From assembly GCF_002300555.2 (NCBI RefSeq), contig NZ_NTHN02000001.1, forward strand, positions 124,001 through 188,000: 64,000 nucleotides of DNA. The letters run 5' to 3'. Both the position numbers and the translations under genes were made by a program. Within the stretch, counting starts at the first letter, position 1. The number at the start of each line of letters is the position of its first letter. This DNA comes from Alloyangia mangrovi (GTDB lineage Bacteria > Pseudomonadota > Alphaproteobacteria > Rhodobacterales > Rhodobacteraceae). This document shows positions 52,081 to 61,606 of this stretch, piece by piece. The notes under the pieces are model-generated. The model was not told the origin of the DNA. It searched no databases and saw only the letters and a list, made by a program, of their open reading frames with translations.

Positions 52081-53360
52081 TCTGGACTGTCGCAGTTTCC
52101 CTTCTCGGGCTCATGGCCCTGTCGATCCCGGTGGGGATCGTGCTCTTCATCCTCGGCATCGGCGTGGGCGAGGTCTTCTCGGCCTTCCCGCTGCTGCGCG
52201 GGCTGGGGCAGGTGGTGTGGTCCTCCTCCTCCTCCTCGACGCTCATAGCCATCCCGCTCTTTGTCCTCTTGGGCGAGATCCTCGTGCGGGGCGGCGTCGC
52301 GGCGCGCACCTACGGCGCACTGGACAAGTGGCTGAGCTGGCTCCCGGGCGGGCTGATCCATGCCAATATCGCGACCGCGACGATGTTCTCGGCGACCTCG
52401 GGCTCCTCGGTGGCCACCGCCGCGACCGTGGCGACCGTGGCAATGCCGCAGGCCGACCGGCTGAACTACGACCCCAAGCTGTTCTCGGGCGCCATCGCTG
52501 CCGGCGGCACGCTTGGCATCCTGATCCCGCCGTCGATCAACCTCATCGTCTATGGCTTCCTCACCGAGACCTCGATCCCGCAGCTCTTTTCCGCGGGTCT
52601 GCTTCCGGGTCTGTTGATGGCGCTGGCCTTCGTGGTCATCACCGCGTTGATCTGCAAGGCGCGCCCCGCGCTCGGCGGCCCGTCACGCAGCTTCAGCTGG
52701 TCCGAACGGCTGGGTAGCCTCGTGCAACTGGTGCCGATCATCATCCTCTTCACCGTGGTCATCGGCTCGATCTACGCCGGCTGGGCAACGCCCACGGAAT
52801 CCGCCGCGATCGGCGTGGTGATTGCAGCGCTCATCGCGGTGACGCTGGGCACCGGGCTGGGCCTCGGCACCGTCGGAGAGGCGTTGCAGGGCACCATCCG
52901 CATCTCGGCGATGATCATGCTGGTGATCACCGGGGCGTATTTCCTCAACTTCGCCATGACCTCGGCAGGGCTGGGCCGGCAGCTGACCGCGATGCTCGAG
53001 AACACTGGCCTTCCACCGCTCGGCACGCTGCTGCTGGTGGTGCTGCTCTACCTCGTGCTCGGCTTCTTCATCGAGACGCTGTCGCTCATGGTCGCGACGA
53101 TCCCGATCATCGTGCCGATCATCGCCGGGCTCGGCTATGACAAGGTCTGGTTTGGGGTGCTGATGATCGTGCTGATCGAGATGGCGCTGATCACGCCACC
53201 GGTCGGGCTCAATCTCTTCGTCGTGCAGAGCGCGCGCACCAAAGGATCGATGAACGACGTGATCCTCGGCGTCATCCCCTATGTGCTCGTCATGCTCTGC
53301 ATGATCGCCCTGCTCATCGCCGCGCCGGGTCTGGCGCTCTGGTTGCCCTCCGTTCTCTGA
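52077..53360 (+). CDS. TRAP transporter large permease, DctM type
   Basis: A 427-residue, twelve-helix membrane protein. Features of DctM include SGSSVATAATVATVAMPQ (first sodium/substrate hairpin), GGTLGILIPPSINLIVYG and the repeat TPPVGLNLFVVQS near the end. It couples sodium entry to uptake of the ligand delivered by the binding protein. ATGA overlap with the small permease gene. Confidence 0.93.
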   Translation: MIWTVAVSLLGLMALSIPVGIVLFILGIGVGEVFSAFPLLRGLGQVVWSSSSSSTLIAIPLFVLLGEILVRGGVAARTYGALDKWLSWLPGGLIHANIATATMFSATSGSSVATAATVATVAMPQADRLNYDPKLFSGAIAAGGTLGILIPPSINLIVYGFLTETSIPQLFSAGLLPGLLMALAFVVITALICKARPALGGPSRSFSWSERLGSLVQLVPIIILFTVVIGSIYAGWATPTESAAIGVVIAALIAVTLGTGLGLGTVGEALQGTIRISAMIMLVITGAYFLNFAMTSAGLGRQLTAMLENTGLPPLGTLLLVVLLYLVLGFFIETLSLMVATIPIIVPIIAGLGYDKVWFGVLMIVLIEMALITPPVGLNLFVVQSARTKGSMNDVILGVIPYVLVMLCMIALLIAAPGLALWLPSVL

Positions 53361-53371
53361 CAGGAAATCCC

Positions 53372-54046
53372 ATGAACCTTGAATTCCGTGCCGCCGGCGC
53401 GCAGCTTCCGCTCGCCCTGAAACATCTCATCGTCGCCGGCTGGACCGGCCGTGATGCGGCCGCCATCGCTCATCACATCGAGGAACTGGCCGCGCTCGGT
53501 GTGCCGGCACCGTCGCAGACGCCGCTCTACTATCGGGTCTCGGCGCCGCTGCTGACCATGGCGGACACGATCGAGGCCGTGGGCGGCGCCTCTTCCGGCG
53601 AGGTCGAGCCGCTGATCGTCGTCGCGGACGGCAAGCGCTACCTCGGCCTTGCCTCGGACCACACCGACCGCGCGCTCGAGGCCCATTCCGTGGCAATGTC
53701 GAAGCAGGTCTGCGCCAAGCCCTGCGCGGCGGAGCTCTGGGACTGGGACGAAATCGCGGGCCGTGTCGAGGAGATCGAGCTGGAAAGCTGGATCGAGGAA
53801 GACGGGGCCTGGGTGCCCTACCAGTCGGGCACCATCGCCTCGATCCGTCCTCTGGCGGAGCTGATCGAGGGAAGCCGCATCGACGAGCTGGCGTCGGACG
53901 GGCCGGTCGCGATGCTCTGCGGCACCTTCGGCGCCAAGGGCGGTGTACGCCCTGCCGGGCGGTTCCGCATGGAAATGCGCGACCCGGCGACCGGCCGCAA
54001 GATCACCCACGAATACGAGACGGTCACCCTGCCGGAGGTCGCATGA
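53372..54046 (+). CDS. DUF2848 family protein (fumarylacetoacetase-fold)
   Basis: A 224-residue protein of DUF2848. LKHLIVAGWTGRDAAAIAHHIEELAALGVPAP is the family signature, YLGLASDHTDRALEAHSVAMSKQVCAKP places likely metal-site acids, and FGAKGGVRPAGRFRMEM lies near the end. The fold is related to fumarylacetoacetate hydrolases, suggesting a hydrolase or decarboxylase, but no reaction is established. It is translationally coupled to the amidase (ATGA) and conserved beside amidase/5-oxoprolinase genes. Confidence 0.85.
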   Translation: MNLEFRAAGAQLPLALKHLIVAGWTGRDAAAIAHHIEELAALGVPAPSQTPLYYRVSAPLLTMADTIEAVGGASSGEVEPLIVVADGKRYLGLASDHTDRALEAHSVAMSKQVCAKPCAAELWDWDEIAGRVEEIELESWIEEDGAWVPYQSGTIASIRPLAELIEGSRIDELASDGPVAMLCGTFGAKGGVRPAGRFRMEMRDPATGRKITHEYETVTLPEVA

Positions 54047-55306
54047 GCGTTGATCTGACCGCCAAGGTAGAGGCCGCCATAGCCCGCGTCGGGGCGCTGC
54101 CCGACGCCGAGCGGCGCGCGATCTTCACCGAGTTCTCGCCCGAGCGCATCCGCGCCGAGGCTGCGGACCTTCTGGCCCGCCACGCGTCGGGCGAGGCGAT
54201 GCCGCTCTACGGCACGCTGGTGTCGGTCAAGGATCTCTTCGACGAGGCCGGGCAGGTCACCGGCGCGGGCTCGCGGCTGTTGGCGGATCGGCCCGCGGCC
54301 AGGGCCGATGCCCCCGCCGTGGCCCGGCTGAAGCGCGCCGGGGCGCTGATGTTCGGGCGCAGCTCGATGTCAGAGTTCGCTTATTCCGGCGTCGGGCTCA
54401 ACCCGCACCACGGCACCCCCTCGGGCGCGCTGGTGCAAGGCGGTATGCCGGGGGGGCTCCAGCTCGGGCGGGGCGGTCTGCGTCGGGCTCGGCATCACCG
54501 ATGCGGCGATCGGCACCGACACCGGCGGCTCGCTGCGCATTCCCGCCGCAGCAAACGGCATCTGGGGCTTCAAGCCGAGCCAGGGGCTGATCGACGCGCA
54601 GGGCGTGCATCCGCTGGCGCCGACCTACGACGTGCCCGGCCCGATGGCGCGGGACCTGCCGTTGCTCGGCCGTCTCGCCGAGGTGATGGCAGGCGAGGCG
54701 CTGGACGTCGCCGCGCCGGGGTCGCTGCGCCTCGCGGTGCCTTCGGGAGCCTTCACCGACGGGCTCTCGGCGGAGGTCGCCGCGCTCTTCGAGGCGGAAA
54801 AGGCCCGGCTCGCCGCCATGGGACACAGCCTCGCGCCGGTCGACCTGAGCGACATCGGCGCCGCCATCTCGCTCAACAAGATCATCGTCGCGGTCGAGGC
54901 CCATCGCCTCTATGGCACCGATCTGGACCGGCTGGCCGAAATCGGCGATCCCCGGGTGCTCTCGCGCATCCGCTTCGCCGAGACCCTGAGCACCGCCGAG
55001 ATCGACGCCGCCTATGACCGCCGTGCCGAGGTGGTCGCCCGCTTCGCCGCCGCGATGGCCGATGTCGACGCGCTGATCGCGCCGGTGCTGATGCGCCTGC
55101 CGCCGAGCATCGCTGAGGTCGAGGCCGAGTTCGACCGGCTCAACATGGAAATGCTGCGCAACACTTCGCTGGTCAACCTGGTGGACGGCTGCGCCCTGGC
55201 CATGCCGACGCCCGGGGCCGTGCCGGCCTATGCGATGACCATGCTGGTCGGGGTGAAGGGCGCGGATGCCCGCCTGCTGGCCATCGCCGATGCCGTGAGC
55301 GGGTGA
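54043..55306 (+). pseudogene. Amidase (amidase-signature family, frameshifted)
   Basis: A 420-residue amidase when corrected. The catalytic triad is K63 (VSVKDLF), the cis-serine in GGSSSGG and the nucleophile serine in GTDTGGSLRIPAA. The frame breaks inside that signature at a seven-G run, 54450-54456; with six the reading is MPGGSSSGGAVCVGLGITDAA, an exact match to the family. Such enzymes hydrolyse amides, releasing ammonia. Within this operon it may act on glutamine-like or oxoproline-related amides. The start overlaps the DUF2848 stop. Confidence 0.87.
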
Positions 55307-55311
55307 TCCCG

Positions 55312-56058
55312 ATGACCATCGCCTCCGCTCTCCGTCCAGAGGTGCTGGCCACCGGCCTCGACGCATTCCTCGTCCGCTTCGCGCTGACGCCGGAGCCCGC
55401 GGCGATGACTGCGGCACGGCGCCTCGCCGACCAGCTCGAAAGCCGGGCGCCCGAGGGGGTCTGCGAGATCGCCGCAGCGCTGGTTTCGGTGTTCGTGCGG
55501 TTCGACGCCGCGCTCACGGACCGGGCTGGACTGAAGGCCTGGCTGGAGACGCTCGCGCAGCAGACCGCGCAGGGCCCGCTAGAGATGCCCGAGCCATCGC
55601 GCCGTTGGACCATCCCGGTGGCCTTCGGCGCAGGCGAGGGGCCGCAGCTGGCCGAGGTCGCTGGCGCTCTCGGGCTCGGCGAAGAGGCTGCGGTTGCCCA
55701 GATCTGCGCGGCGGACCTGCGGGTGCTGACCATCGGCTTCGCGCCGGGACAGCCCTACATCGGTCTCATGCCCGAGCCTTGGAACCTGCCGCGCATGGCG
55801 CAGCTCAACCCGTCGGTGCCGGCGGGAGCGCTGGTCGTGGCGGTGCGGCAATTCGTGCTCTTCGGCGCCGAGTCCGCGACCGGCTGGCAGCAGGTCGGCC
55901 GCGCCGCCTTCCGCACCTTCCGGCCAGAGCGCCAGCCGCCGATGCCGCTACAGGGCGGCGACGCGATCCGCTTCGCCCGCGCGACGTCCGATGAGATCGC
56001 CGCTCTCGCCGACAGTCCCGATCCGATGGGCGGCGCAAAGCTCGAGGTGCTGCGGTGA
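55312..56058 (+). CDS. pxpB: 5-oxoprolinase subunit PxpB
   Basis: A 248-residue KipI/allophanate-hydrolase-subunit-1-like protein. GFAPGQPYIGLMPEPWNLPR and VPAGALVVAVRQFVLF are the family core. With PxpA and PxpC it forms the prokaryotic ATP-dependent 5-oxoprolinase that opens 5-oxoproline to glutamate. The frame can start at GTG 55303, overlapping the amidase stop, or at ATG 55312; I use the ATG. Its stop overlaps the pxpC start (GTGA). Confidence 0.88.
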   Translation: MTIASALRPEVLATGLDAFLVRFALTPEPAAMTAARRLADQLESRAPEGVCEIAAALVSVFVRFDAALTDRAGLKAWLETLAQQTAQGPLEMPEPSRRWTIPVAFGAGEGPQLAEVAGALGLGEEAAVAQICAADLRVLTIGFAPGQPYIGLMPEPWNLPRMAQLNPSVPAGALVVAVRQFVLFGAESATGWQQVGRAAFRTFRPERQPPMPLQGGDAIRFARATSDEIAALADSPDPMGGAKLEVLR

Positions 56059-57070
56059 CCGTGCTGAAGATCATCCGCGCCGACGGCATCCTGACGGTGC
56101 AGGACATGGGCCGCCCCGGCCATCTCGCTGCGGGCCTGTCGCGCGGCGGGGCAATGGACCGCCTTGCCGTGCTCGAGGCCGCGGCGCTGCTGGGTGGAAA
56201 GGCCCCGCTGGCGGGCCTCGAAATGGCTGGCGCCGGGGGTGAGTTCACGGTGACCGGGGCGACGCGGATCGCCCTCACCGGAGCGCCGATGACCGCAACA
56301 CTCGATGGCGAGCCGCTGCGCTGGAACGCCAGCCACCCTGTCTTGCCCGGTCAGATCCTGCGCATCGGCGGTGCCCGTGCCGGGGTCTACGGCTATCTCA
56401 CCCGGCGGGGGGCATCGCCAGCGAGCCCTGGCTCGGCAGCCGTTCGGCGCATCTCAGCATTGCCATCGGCGGCGCGCTGCTGCGCGGCGATGCGGTGCCG
56501 ATCACCGAAGATCCCGACCCCGCGCGCCCGGCGCAGGGGCTCGCACCCGAGCCGCGCTTCGATGGTGGCACGGTCCGGGTGATCGACGGGCCGCATACCG
56601 CTCTCTTCAGCGACGCGGTGCTCGAGGACTTCTACGCCACCGCCTTCCGGCGCGGGGCGCGCGGCAACCGCCAGGGCATCCAGCTTGAGGCCGAGGTGCG
56701 CTTTACCAGTGCCCATGCCAAGGGTCTGGCCTCGGACCTCATCGGTCCCGGCGACGTGCAGATGACCGGCGACGGGGTGCCCTATATCCTGATGGCCGAG
56801 TGCCAGACAGTCGGCGGCTACCCGCGGATCGGCACCGTGCTGCCGGCGGACCTGCCGCGCGTGGCGCAGGCGGCGCCGGGCGTGGTGCTGCAGCCGCGCC
56901 GGGTGACGCTCGAAGAGGCGCTCGCGGCGACCCCGACCGAGACCGAGATCCTGCGCCGGCTGACCGGTCTCTGTACGCCGCTGGTCCGCGACCCTGCGAC
57001 CATCCGCGATCTCCTGTCCTATCAGCTGGTCAGCGGCGTGACATGCGGCGACGACCTGGAGCGGGCATGA
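56055..57070 (+). pseudogene. pxpC: 5-oxoprolinase subunit PxpC (frameshifted)
   Basis: A 338-residue KipA/biotin-dependent-carboxyltransferase-like protein when corrected. The N-terminus ILTVQDMGRPGHLAAGLSRGGAMD and [29 protein letters not shown] are diagnostic. The frame breaks at a six-G run, 56407-56412. Here one base is missing rather than extra: with seven G the text reads TRRGGIASEPWLGSRS, restoring the conserved GGI. GTG start overlapping pxpB, ATGA overlap with pxpA. Confidence 0.87.
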
Positions 57071-57823
57071 AGATCGATCTGAATTGCGACATGGGCGAGG
57101 GCTTCGGTCCCTGGCGGATGGGCGACGACGCGGCGCTGCTCGAGATCGTGACCTCTGCCAACATCGCCTGCGGCTTTCACGCGGGCGACCCGCAGGTGAT
57201 GGCGGCAACCATGCAGGCGGCGGTCGCGCGCGGGGTCGGGATCGGGGCGCATCCCGAGTTCGCCGATCTTCAGGGCTTCGGCCGGCGTCGCATGGCGCTC
57301 ACGACCGAAGAACTCGCGGCGATGGTTGCCTACCAACTGGGGGCGGCGCAGGCGCTGGCGCGGCGCGCCGGGGGGGCGGGTGCGCCATCTCAAGCTGCAC
57401 GGGGCACTGTCGAACATGGCGGCCGAGGATGCCGAGATAGCGCGCGCCTGTTTCGAGGCCGCGCTGGCGGTCGATCCGGACCTGTGCCTCGTGGTGTTGC
57501 CGCAGACCGCGATGGAGCAGGTGGCCCGGGAACTGCGGGCGGATTGGGCGGGAGAAATCTTTGCCGACCGCGCCTATGCGGATGACGCGTCCCTGCTGTC
57601 CCGCGCCGAGCCTGGGGCCGTTTTGCACGATCCTGCCGACGTCGGCCCGCGGATCGCCGAGATGTTGCGCGAAGGGGCAATCATCGCGGCCAGCGGCAAG
57701 CGCGTTCCCTGCCGGATCGATACGGTCTGCGTGCATGGCGATGGCCGCGATGCGGTGGCGATGGCGCGAAGCCTTCGGGATCATCTTCGCGGTGCCGGGC
57801 TGACGATCGAAGCCTTCGGCTGA
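57067..57823 (+). pseudogene. pxpA: 5-oxoprolinase subunit PxpA (LamB/YcsF, frameshifted)
   Basis: A 251-residue LamB/YcsF protein when corrected. The N-terminus [20 protein letters not shown] and the [15 protein letters not shown] motif are diagnostic, and [10 protein letters not shown] and ASGKRVPCRIDTVCVHGDG complete the deacetylase-like barrel. The frame breaks at a seven-G run, 57370-57376; six restores [14 protein letters not shown]. It is the last gene of the operon; a small hairpin follows. Confidence 0.9.
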
Positions 57824-57843
57824 GAGGACGCCGTTTGTCCTCT
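57823..57843 (+). terminator. Hairpin after the pxp operon
   Basis: AGAGGAC and GTCCTCT pair perfectly around a 7-nt loop, beginning at the pxpA stop codon. No T-tract follows, so it may only partly terminate or may protect the 3' end. Confidence 0.4.
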
Positions 57844-57883
57844 GCCGGTACGAGTGCAGAAGTCCTGCAGTCAAACCGGAACT

Positions 57884-57901
57884 GGCCCCAACACCGGGGC
57901 C
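57884..57901 (-). terminator. Hairpin after the oxidase gene
   Basis: GGCCCC and GGGGCC with a 6-nt loop lie just beyond the oxidase stop on the minus strand, in the 80-bp gap between convergent operons. Short stem and no clear T-tract. Confidence 0.35.
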
Positions 57902-57903
57902 GC

Positions 57904-59160
57904 TCAGCGGTCCAGCGCGTCACGTAAGCGGTAGTAGTGGATGCCGAGGCCGCCGTAGATCGGGTGCAGCGCGTGGAAGGGCAAGGAGGGAATGCTCGGG
58001 CTCGGCGGGATCGGCAGGGGCGTTCCCTGCGCGAAATGCGCCGCCATGGCCTTGCCGAGGGAGATCGAGAGCGCGACGCCCCGCCCGTTGAAACCGGTGG
58101 CGGCCAGCAGACCGGGCCCCGGGGCGCAGAGACGGAGGCGGTGATCGGGCGTCATGCCGACCCGGCCGAACCAGCGATGGGTGATCTCGAAACCCGACCC
58201 GAAGAGCCCCGCCAGTTCCGCCTCTATCCGTGCAAACCCCGCGGCGCTCTGCGGATCGGCAAAACTGCCGCGCCCGCCGAGCATCAACCGGTTCTCGGGG
58301 CCAAGGCGGAAATAGGTGCCGACGCGGCGCGCTTCGGAGACCACCTCGCCGCCGGGCAGGATGCGCGCGAGTTGATCGGCGGTCAGCGGGGTGGTGGCGA
58401 TCTGGAAACTGTTCGCGGGCACGGTCGCCCGGGCCAGCTGCGGCTCGAGCGAGGTCGGGGTGTAGACATTGCTGGCGAGGATCACCCTCTCTGCCTCGAC
58501 AGTGGCACCAGCGTCGAGCCGGGCCTGCCAGCCCGTGCCGCCTCGGGCAAGCCCGGCCACCTTGGAGTGCGCGAAGAGCTTGACGCCCGCCGCCGCCGCC
58601 GCCTGAGCCAGTCCGCGCGCCAGCTTCAGCGGGTGCACCCGACCGGCCCGCGGATCGCGCCAGCCGCCGACGAAGCCGCGGGCGCCAGTCACCCGCTCCA
58701 TGGCTGCCGCGTCGAGCCAGTCGGCGGCGACGCCGCGCGCCTGCCATTGCGCCATGCGCGCCTGCAACCCGGGCAGATGCACCTGACGGTTGCCGGCCTG
58801 AATCCAGCCGCCCTGCACCGCGTCACAGTCGATGCCGAGCCGCGCCACCAGTTCAAACAGCGTGTCGGCTGTGCGTCCGGCGAACTCGCTCGCGGCAGGG
58901 CCCCAGAGCCGGTCGAGCGTGTCCGGATCGTCCTTCAGGCCGGGTATCACCTGCCCGCCGTTGCGCCCGGAAGCGCCGAAGCCGGGCTCCTGTGCCTCGA
59001 GCAGCACCACCTCGGTGCCGGCCTCGGCGAGATGCAGCGCGGCGGAAAGCCCCTGGAATCCGCCACCGATCACCAGCACGTCGCAGCCGAGGCTGTGATC
59101 GAGCTGCGGCCAGCTTGGTGCGGCGGGGGCCGAAGTGGCCCAGAGCGACGGGAAGTCCAT
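57904..59160 (-). CDS. FAD-dependent amino acid/amine oxidase (OrdL/PuuB-like)
   Basis: A 418-residue DAO-family flavoenzyme. The FAD-binding motif VLVIGGGFQGLSAALHLAEAG is at 29-49, with GFGASGRNGGQV (the GASGRNGG motif of the gamma-glutamylputrescine oxidase/OrdL group) at 61-72 and GFNGRGVALSISLGK near the C-terminus. It oxidises a primary or secondary amine or amino acid, giving an imine, then a carbonyl and hydrogen peroxide. It is last in an operon with a polar amino-acid ABC importer, so the imported compound is its likely substrate. Confidence 0.88.
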   Translation of the reverse strand: MDFPSLWATSAPAAPSWPQLDHSLGCDVLVIGGGFQGLSAALHLAEAGTEVVLLEAQEPGFGASGRNGGQVIPGLKDDPDTLDRLWGPAASEFAGRTADTLFELVARLGIDCDAVQGGWIQAGNRQVHLPGLQARMAQWQARGVAADWLDAAAMERVTGARGFVGGWRDPRAGRVHPLKLARGLAQAAAAAGVKLFAHSKVAGLARGGTGWQARLDAGATVEAERVILASNVYTPTSLEPQLARATVPANSFQIATTPLTADQLARILPGGEVVSEARRVGTYFRLGPENRLMLGGRGSFADPQSAAGFARIEAELAGLFGSGFEITHRWFGRVGMTPDHRLRLCAPGPGLLAATGFNGRGVALSISLGKAMAAHFAQGTPLPIPPSPSIPSLPFHALHPIYGGLGIHYYRLRDALDR

Positions 59161-59172
59161 GGCGGGCTCCGA

Positions 59173-59904
59173 TCAGATGGGATGGGTGACGCGGCGCAGG
59201 AACTCCTGCGTGCGCGGGTTTTGCGGGCGGCTCAGAACCTCTTCGGCGCCGCCATGCTCCGCGATCCGCCCCTGGTCAAGGAAGATCACGCCATCGGCAA
59301 CTTCGCGGGCGAACTGGATCTCATGGGTGACGATGAGCATGGTCATATGCTCCTGCGCCAGATCGCGCAGAACCGAGAGCACCTCTCCGACCATTTCGGG
59401 ATCGAGCGCCGAGGTGGGTTCATCAAGCAGGATCGCGTCGGGCCGCATGGCAAGGGCACGGGCGATGGCGACGCGCTGCTGCTGCCCGCCGGAGAGGGCC
59501 GAGGGGTAGAAATCCATCTTCTCGGCGAGCCCGACGCGGCGCAGGTGTTCTTCGGCGCGGGCACGGACCTCGTCACGGTCTTCTCCCAGCACATGCACCG
59601 GCCCTTCCATGACGTTCTGCAGCGCGGTCATATGGGGGAAGAGGTTGAATCGCTGGAATACCATTGCCACGCGCGTGCGGATCGCGTGGATCGAGGCGGC
59701 ATGGGCGTCGATCGTCTCGCCCTCGATGCTGATCCGGCCGGACTGGTAATCCTCGAGCCCGTTGACGCAGCGCAGCAGCGTCGATTTTCCCGAGCCCGAG
59801 GCGCCGATCAGGCACACGACCTGACCCTTGTCGACTTCGGCATCGATCCCCTTGAGCACCTCGTGCTTGCCAAAGGACTTGTGCACATTCTCGAAACGGA
59901 TCAC
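59173..59904 (-). CDS. Polar amino acid ABC transporter ATPase, GlnQ type
   Basis: A 243-residue ATPase: Walker A GASGSGKST, VFQRFNLFPHMTALQNV (GlnQ-type Q-loop), signature LSGGQQQR, Walker B AILLDEPTSALDPE. I chose the GTG at 59904 because it overlaps the permease stop (GTGA) and has GGGAG 7 nt upstream, and the protein then begins MIRFENVHKSFG as usual. It lies 12 bp before the oxidase gene. Confidence 0.92.
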   Translation of the reverse strand: MIRFENVHKSFGKHEVLKGIDAEVDKGQVVCLIGASGSGKSTLLRCVNGLEDYQSGRISIEGETIDAHAASIHAIRTRVAMVFQRFNLFPHMTALQNVMEGPVHVLGEDRDEVRARAEEHLRRVGLAEKMDFYPSALSGGQQQRVAIARALAMRPDAILLDEPTSALDPEMVGEVLSVLRDLAQEHMTMLIVTHEIQFAREVADGVIFLDQGRIAEHGGAEEVLSRPQNPRTQEFLRRVTHPI

Positions 59905-60557
59905 GTCGCGGCTCCCATCTTCAGTTCGACCCGGCGCATCAGGAAGTTCAGCGGGATCGTCAGGCACAGGTAAAGCGCCGCGACCATGGTGAAGACCGTC
60001 ATGTTGTCGAAGGTCGAGGAGGCCAGCATCTTGCCCTGCATGGTCAGCTCGGCAACCGAGATCACCGAGACCTGACTGCTGTCCTTTAGAAGCATGACCA
60101 TGTTGTTGCCATAGGGCGGCAGGGCGATGCGGAAGGCCTGCGGCAGCACGATGCGGCGCATCATCTTGCCGTGTTTCATGCCGATGGATTTCGCGGCCTC
60201 GATCTGGCCGCGATCCACAGCTTCGATGCCGCCCCGGAAGGTCTCGCCGATGTAGCACGAATAGGTGAGCGCAAGCCCCATGACGCCGGCCTGGAAGGCG
60301 GTCAGGTCGAGCCCCACCTCGGGCATCACGAAGTAGATGTAGAAAAGCACGACGAGGATCGGGATGCCGCGCAGGAACTCGACGATGTAGCGCGCGGGCA
60401 GGCTCAGCCAGCGGCTCCCGGAGCTGCGCATCAACGCCCACATCAGTCCCAGCGCCGAGGCGAGGACAAGCGAAAGCAGGGTCACGGCAATGGTCTGCCA
60501 GAGCCCGGTGACAAGCAGCGGCAGATACTCCTGTATCCGCTCGGAAAGGGGGGACAT
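59901..60557 (-). CDS. Polar amino acid ABC transporter permease, HisM/GlnP type
   Basis: A 218-residue permease with about five helices. EFLRGIPILVVLFYIYF and EAAKSIGMKHGKMMRRIVLPQAFRIALPPYGN (EAA loop, in parts) are typical of the His/Glu/Gln family. One permease gene only, so the channel is probably a homodimer. Its start is followed upstream by a short gap to the binding-protein gene. Confidence 0.93.
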   Translation of the reverse strand: MSPLSERIQEYLPLLVTGLWQTIAVTLLSLVLASALGLMWALMRSSGSRWLSLPARYIVEFLRGIPILVVLFYIYFVMPEVGLDLTAFQAGVMGLALTYSCYIGETFRGGIEAVDRGQIEAAKSIGMKHGKMMRRIVLPQAFRIALPPYGNNMVMLLKDSSQVSVISVAELTMQGKMLASSTFDNMTVFTMVAALYLCLTIPLNFLMRRVELKMGAAT

Positions 60558-60623
60558 GGAGGTCTCCTGTCAGGACGTCATGGGCCCGGCGCTAGTCCGG
60601 GCCCGGCAGGTCTCGCGAGAGGC

Positions 60624-61361
60624 TCAGAGGCCGTACTTGCCGAAGATCTCGGCCAGCTCACCGCTCTGCTGCATCTCGGCGATGGCGGCGTTGACCTGAT
60701 CCAGCAGCTCGGGCTTGTCCTTCGAGACCGCGAGCGCCACGTCACCGACGCCCATCGGCGTGTAACCGTCGACCAGCTTCACCCCCAGGCCCGGGTTCTG
60801 CGCGATCTGGTAGGCGACGATCGGCTTGTCGCCGAAGCCCGCCTTGATCCGGCCTAGCTTCACGTCGCGCATGATGTCGACGAGGCTGTCGTAAAGTTTC
60901 ACCTCGCTGAAGATGCCCTTGGCCTGCAGCTGGTCCGCGAAGGTGGTGCCGATCTGCGCGCCGACCACTTCGCCCGCGAGATCCTCAAGCTGATAGGCGC
61001 CCGCGTCGTCCGCCGCCACGAAGGCCGCGTCGCCGTAGCTGTAGACCGGCGTCGAGAAGTCGACCACTTCCTTGCGCTTGTCGGTGGCAAACATGCCGGC
61101 CGAGATGACGTCGATCTTGTCGGTCTGCAGCGCCGGGATCAGCGCCGAGAACTGGGTGATCGCGAATTCTGGCGTCATCTGAAGGTCTTCGGCAATGGCC
61201 GCGGCGAGGTCAACCATGGCTCCCGTCGGCTTCTGCGTGCCGGTGTCGACAAAGGTGAAGGGAATGCCGGTCGTGGTGATCCCGACCGTGAAATCCTCGG
61301 CGTGGGATTGGGCGGCGCAGAGCGCGAGCGCCCCGGCCATGGCGAGCGAGCGGAATTTCAT
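60624..61361 (-). CDS. Polar amino acid ABC transporter substrate-binding protein, family 3
   Basis: A 245-residue periplasmic binding protein with a signal peptide (residues 1-21, cleavage SHA-ED). VGITTTGIPFTFVDTGTQKPTGAMVDLAAAIAEDL is the family 3 N-terminus and FSTPVYSYGDAAFVA supplies the hinge. The acidic residue that usually binds the amino group appears in the late GYTPMGVGDVALAVSKD segment. First gene of the importer-oxidase operon, divergent from the XRE-cupin regulator. Confidence 0.92.
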   Translation of the reverse strand: MKFRSLAMAGALALCAAQSHAEDFTVGITTTGIPFTFVDTGTQKPTGAMVDLAAAIAEDLQMTPEFAITQFSALIPALQTDKIDVISAGMFATDKRKEVVDFSTPVYSYGDAAFVAADDAGAYQLEDLAGEVVGAQIGTTFADQLQAKGIFSEVKLYDSLVDIMRDVKLGRIKAGFGDKPIVAYQIAQNPGLGVKLVDGYTPMGVGDVALAVSKDKPELLDQVNAAIAEMQQSGELAEIFGKYGL

Positions 61362-61486
61362 CGGCGGTCTTCCCTGTGTCTGGCGCTACGCTTGCCGCCG
61401 GGGCGGGGTGGCGCGGTTTCAATCTGGGCTTCACGATATTGAAGAACGTCCGCATTGCAACAAGTTTTGCCAAGAAATTTCACTCA

Positions 61487-61532
61487 GATGAAAAATGAAT
61501 CTCTATACGCTGGTTTCTCTTCATTTTTCGTC
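61487..61532. promoter_or_regulatory. Inverted repeat in the divergent importer/regulator region
   Basis: GATGAAAAATGAA (61487-61499) and TTCATTTTTCGTC (61520-61532) match at 12 of 13 positions with a 20-bp spacer. The pair is symmetric between the binding-protein gene and the XRE-cupin regulator and is a likely operator for that regulator. Confidence 0.55.
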
Positions 61533-61606
61533 AGGGAGAAGCTAGACAAGTCACGTCGGCCGGGCGATGCCGCCGACGCCGCGTTCACTGGGATGAAGAT
61601 TCGCCG

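Noticed and set aside
16522-57376. Homopolymer frameshifts as phase-variation switches
   Set aside because: The affected genes are intracellular enzymes, regulators and permeases with unrelated roles rather than surface structures, and the runs occur wherever a long G/C tract exists, as expected of sequencing error.
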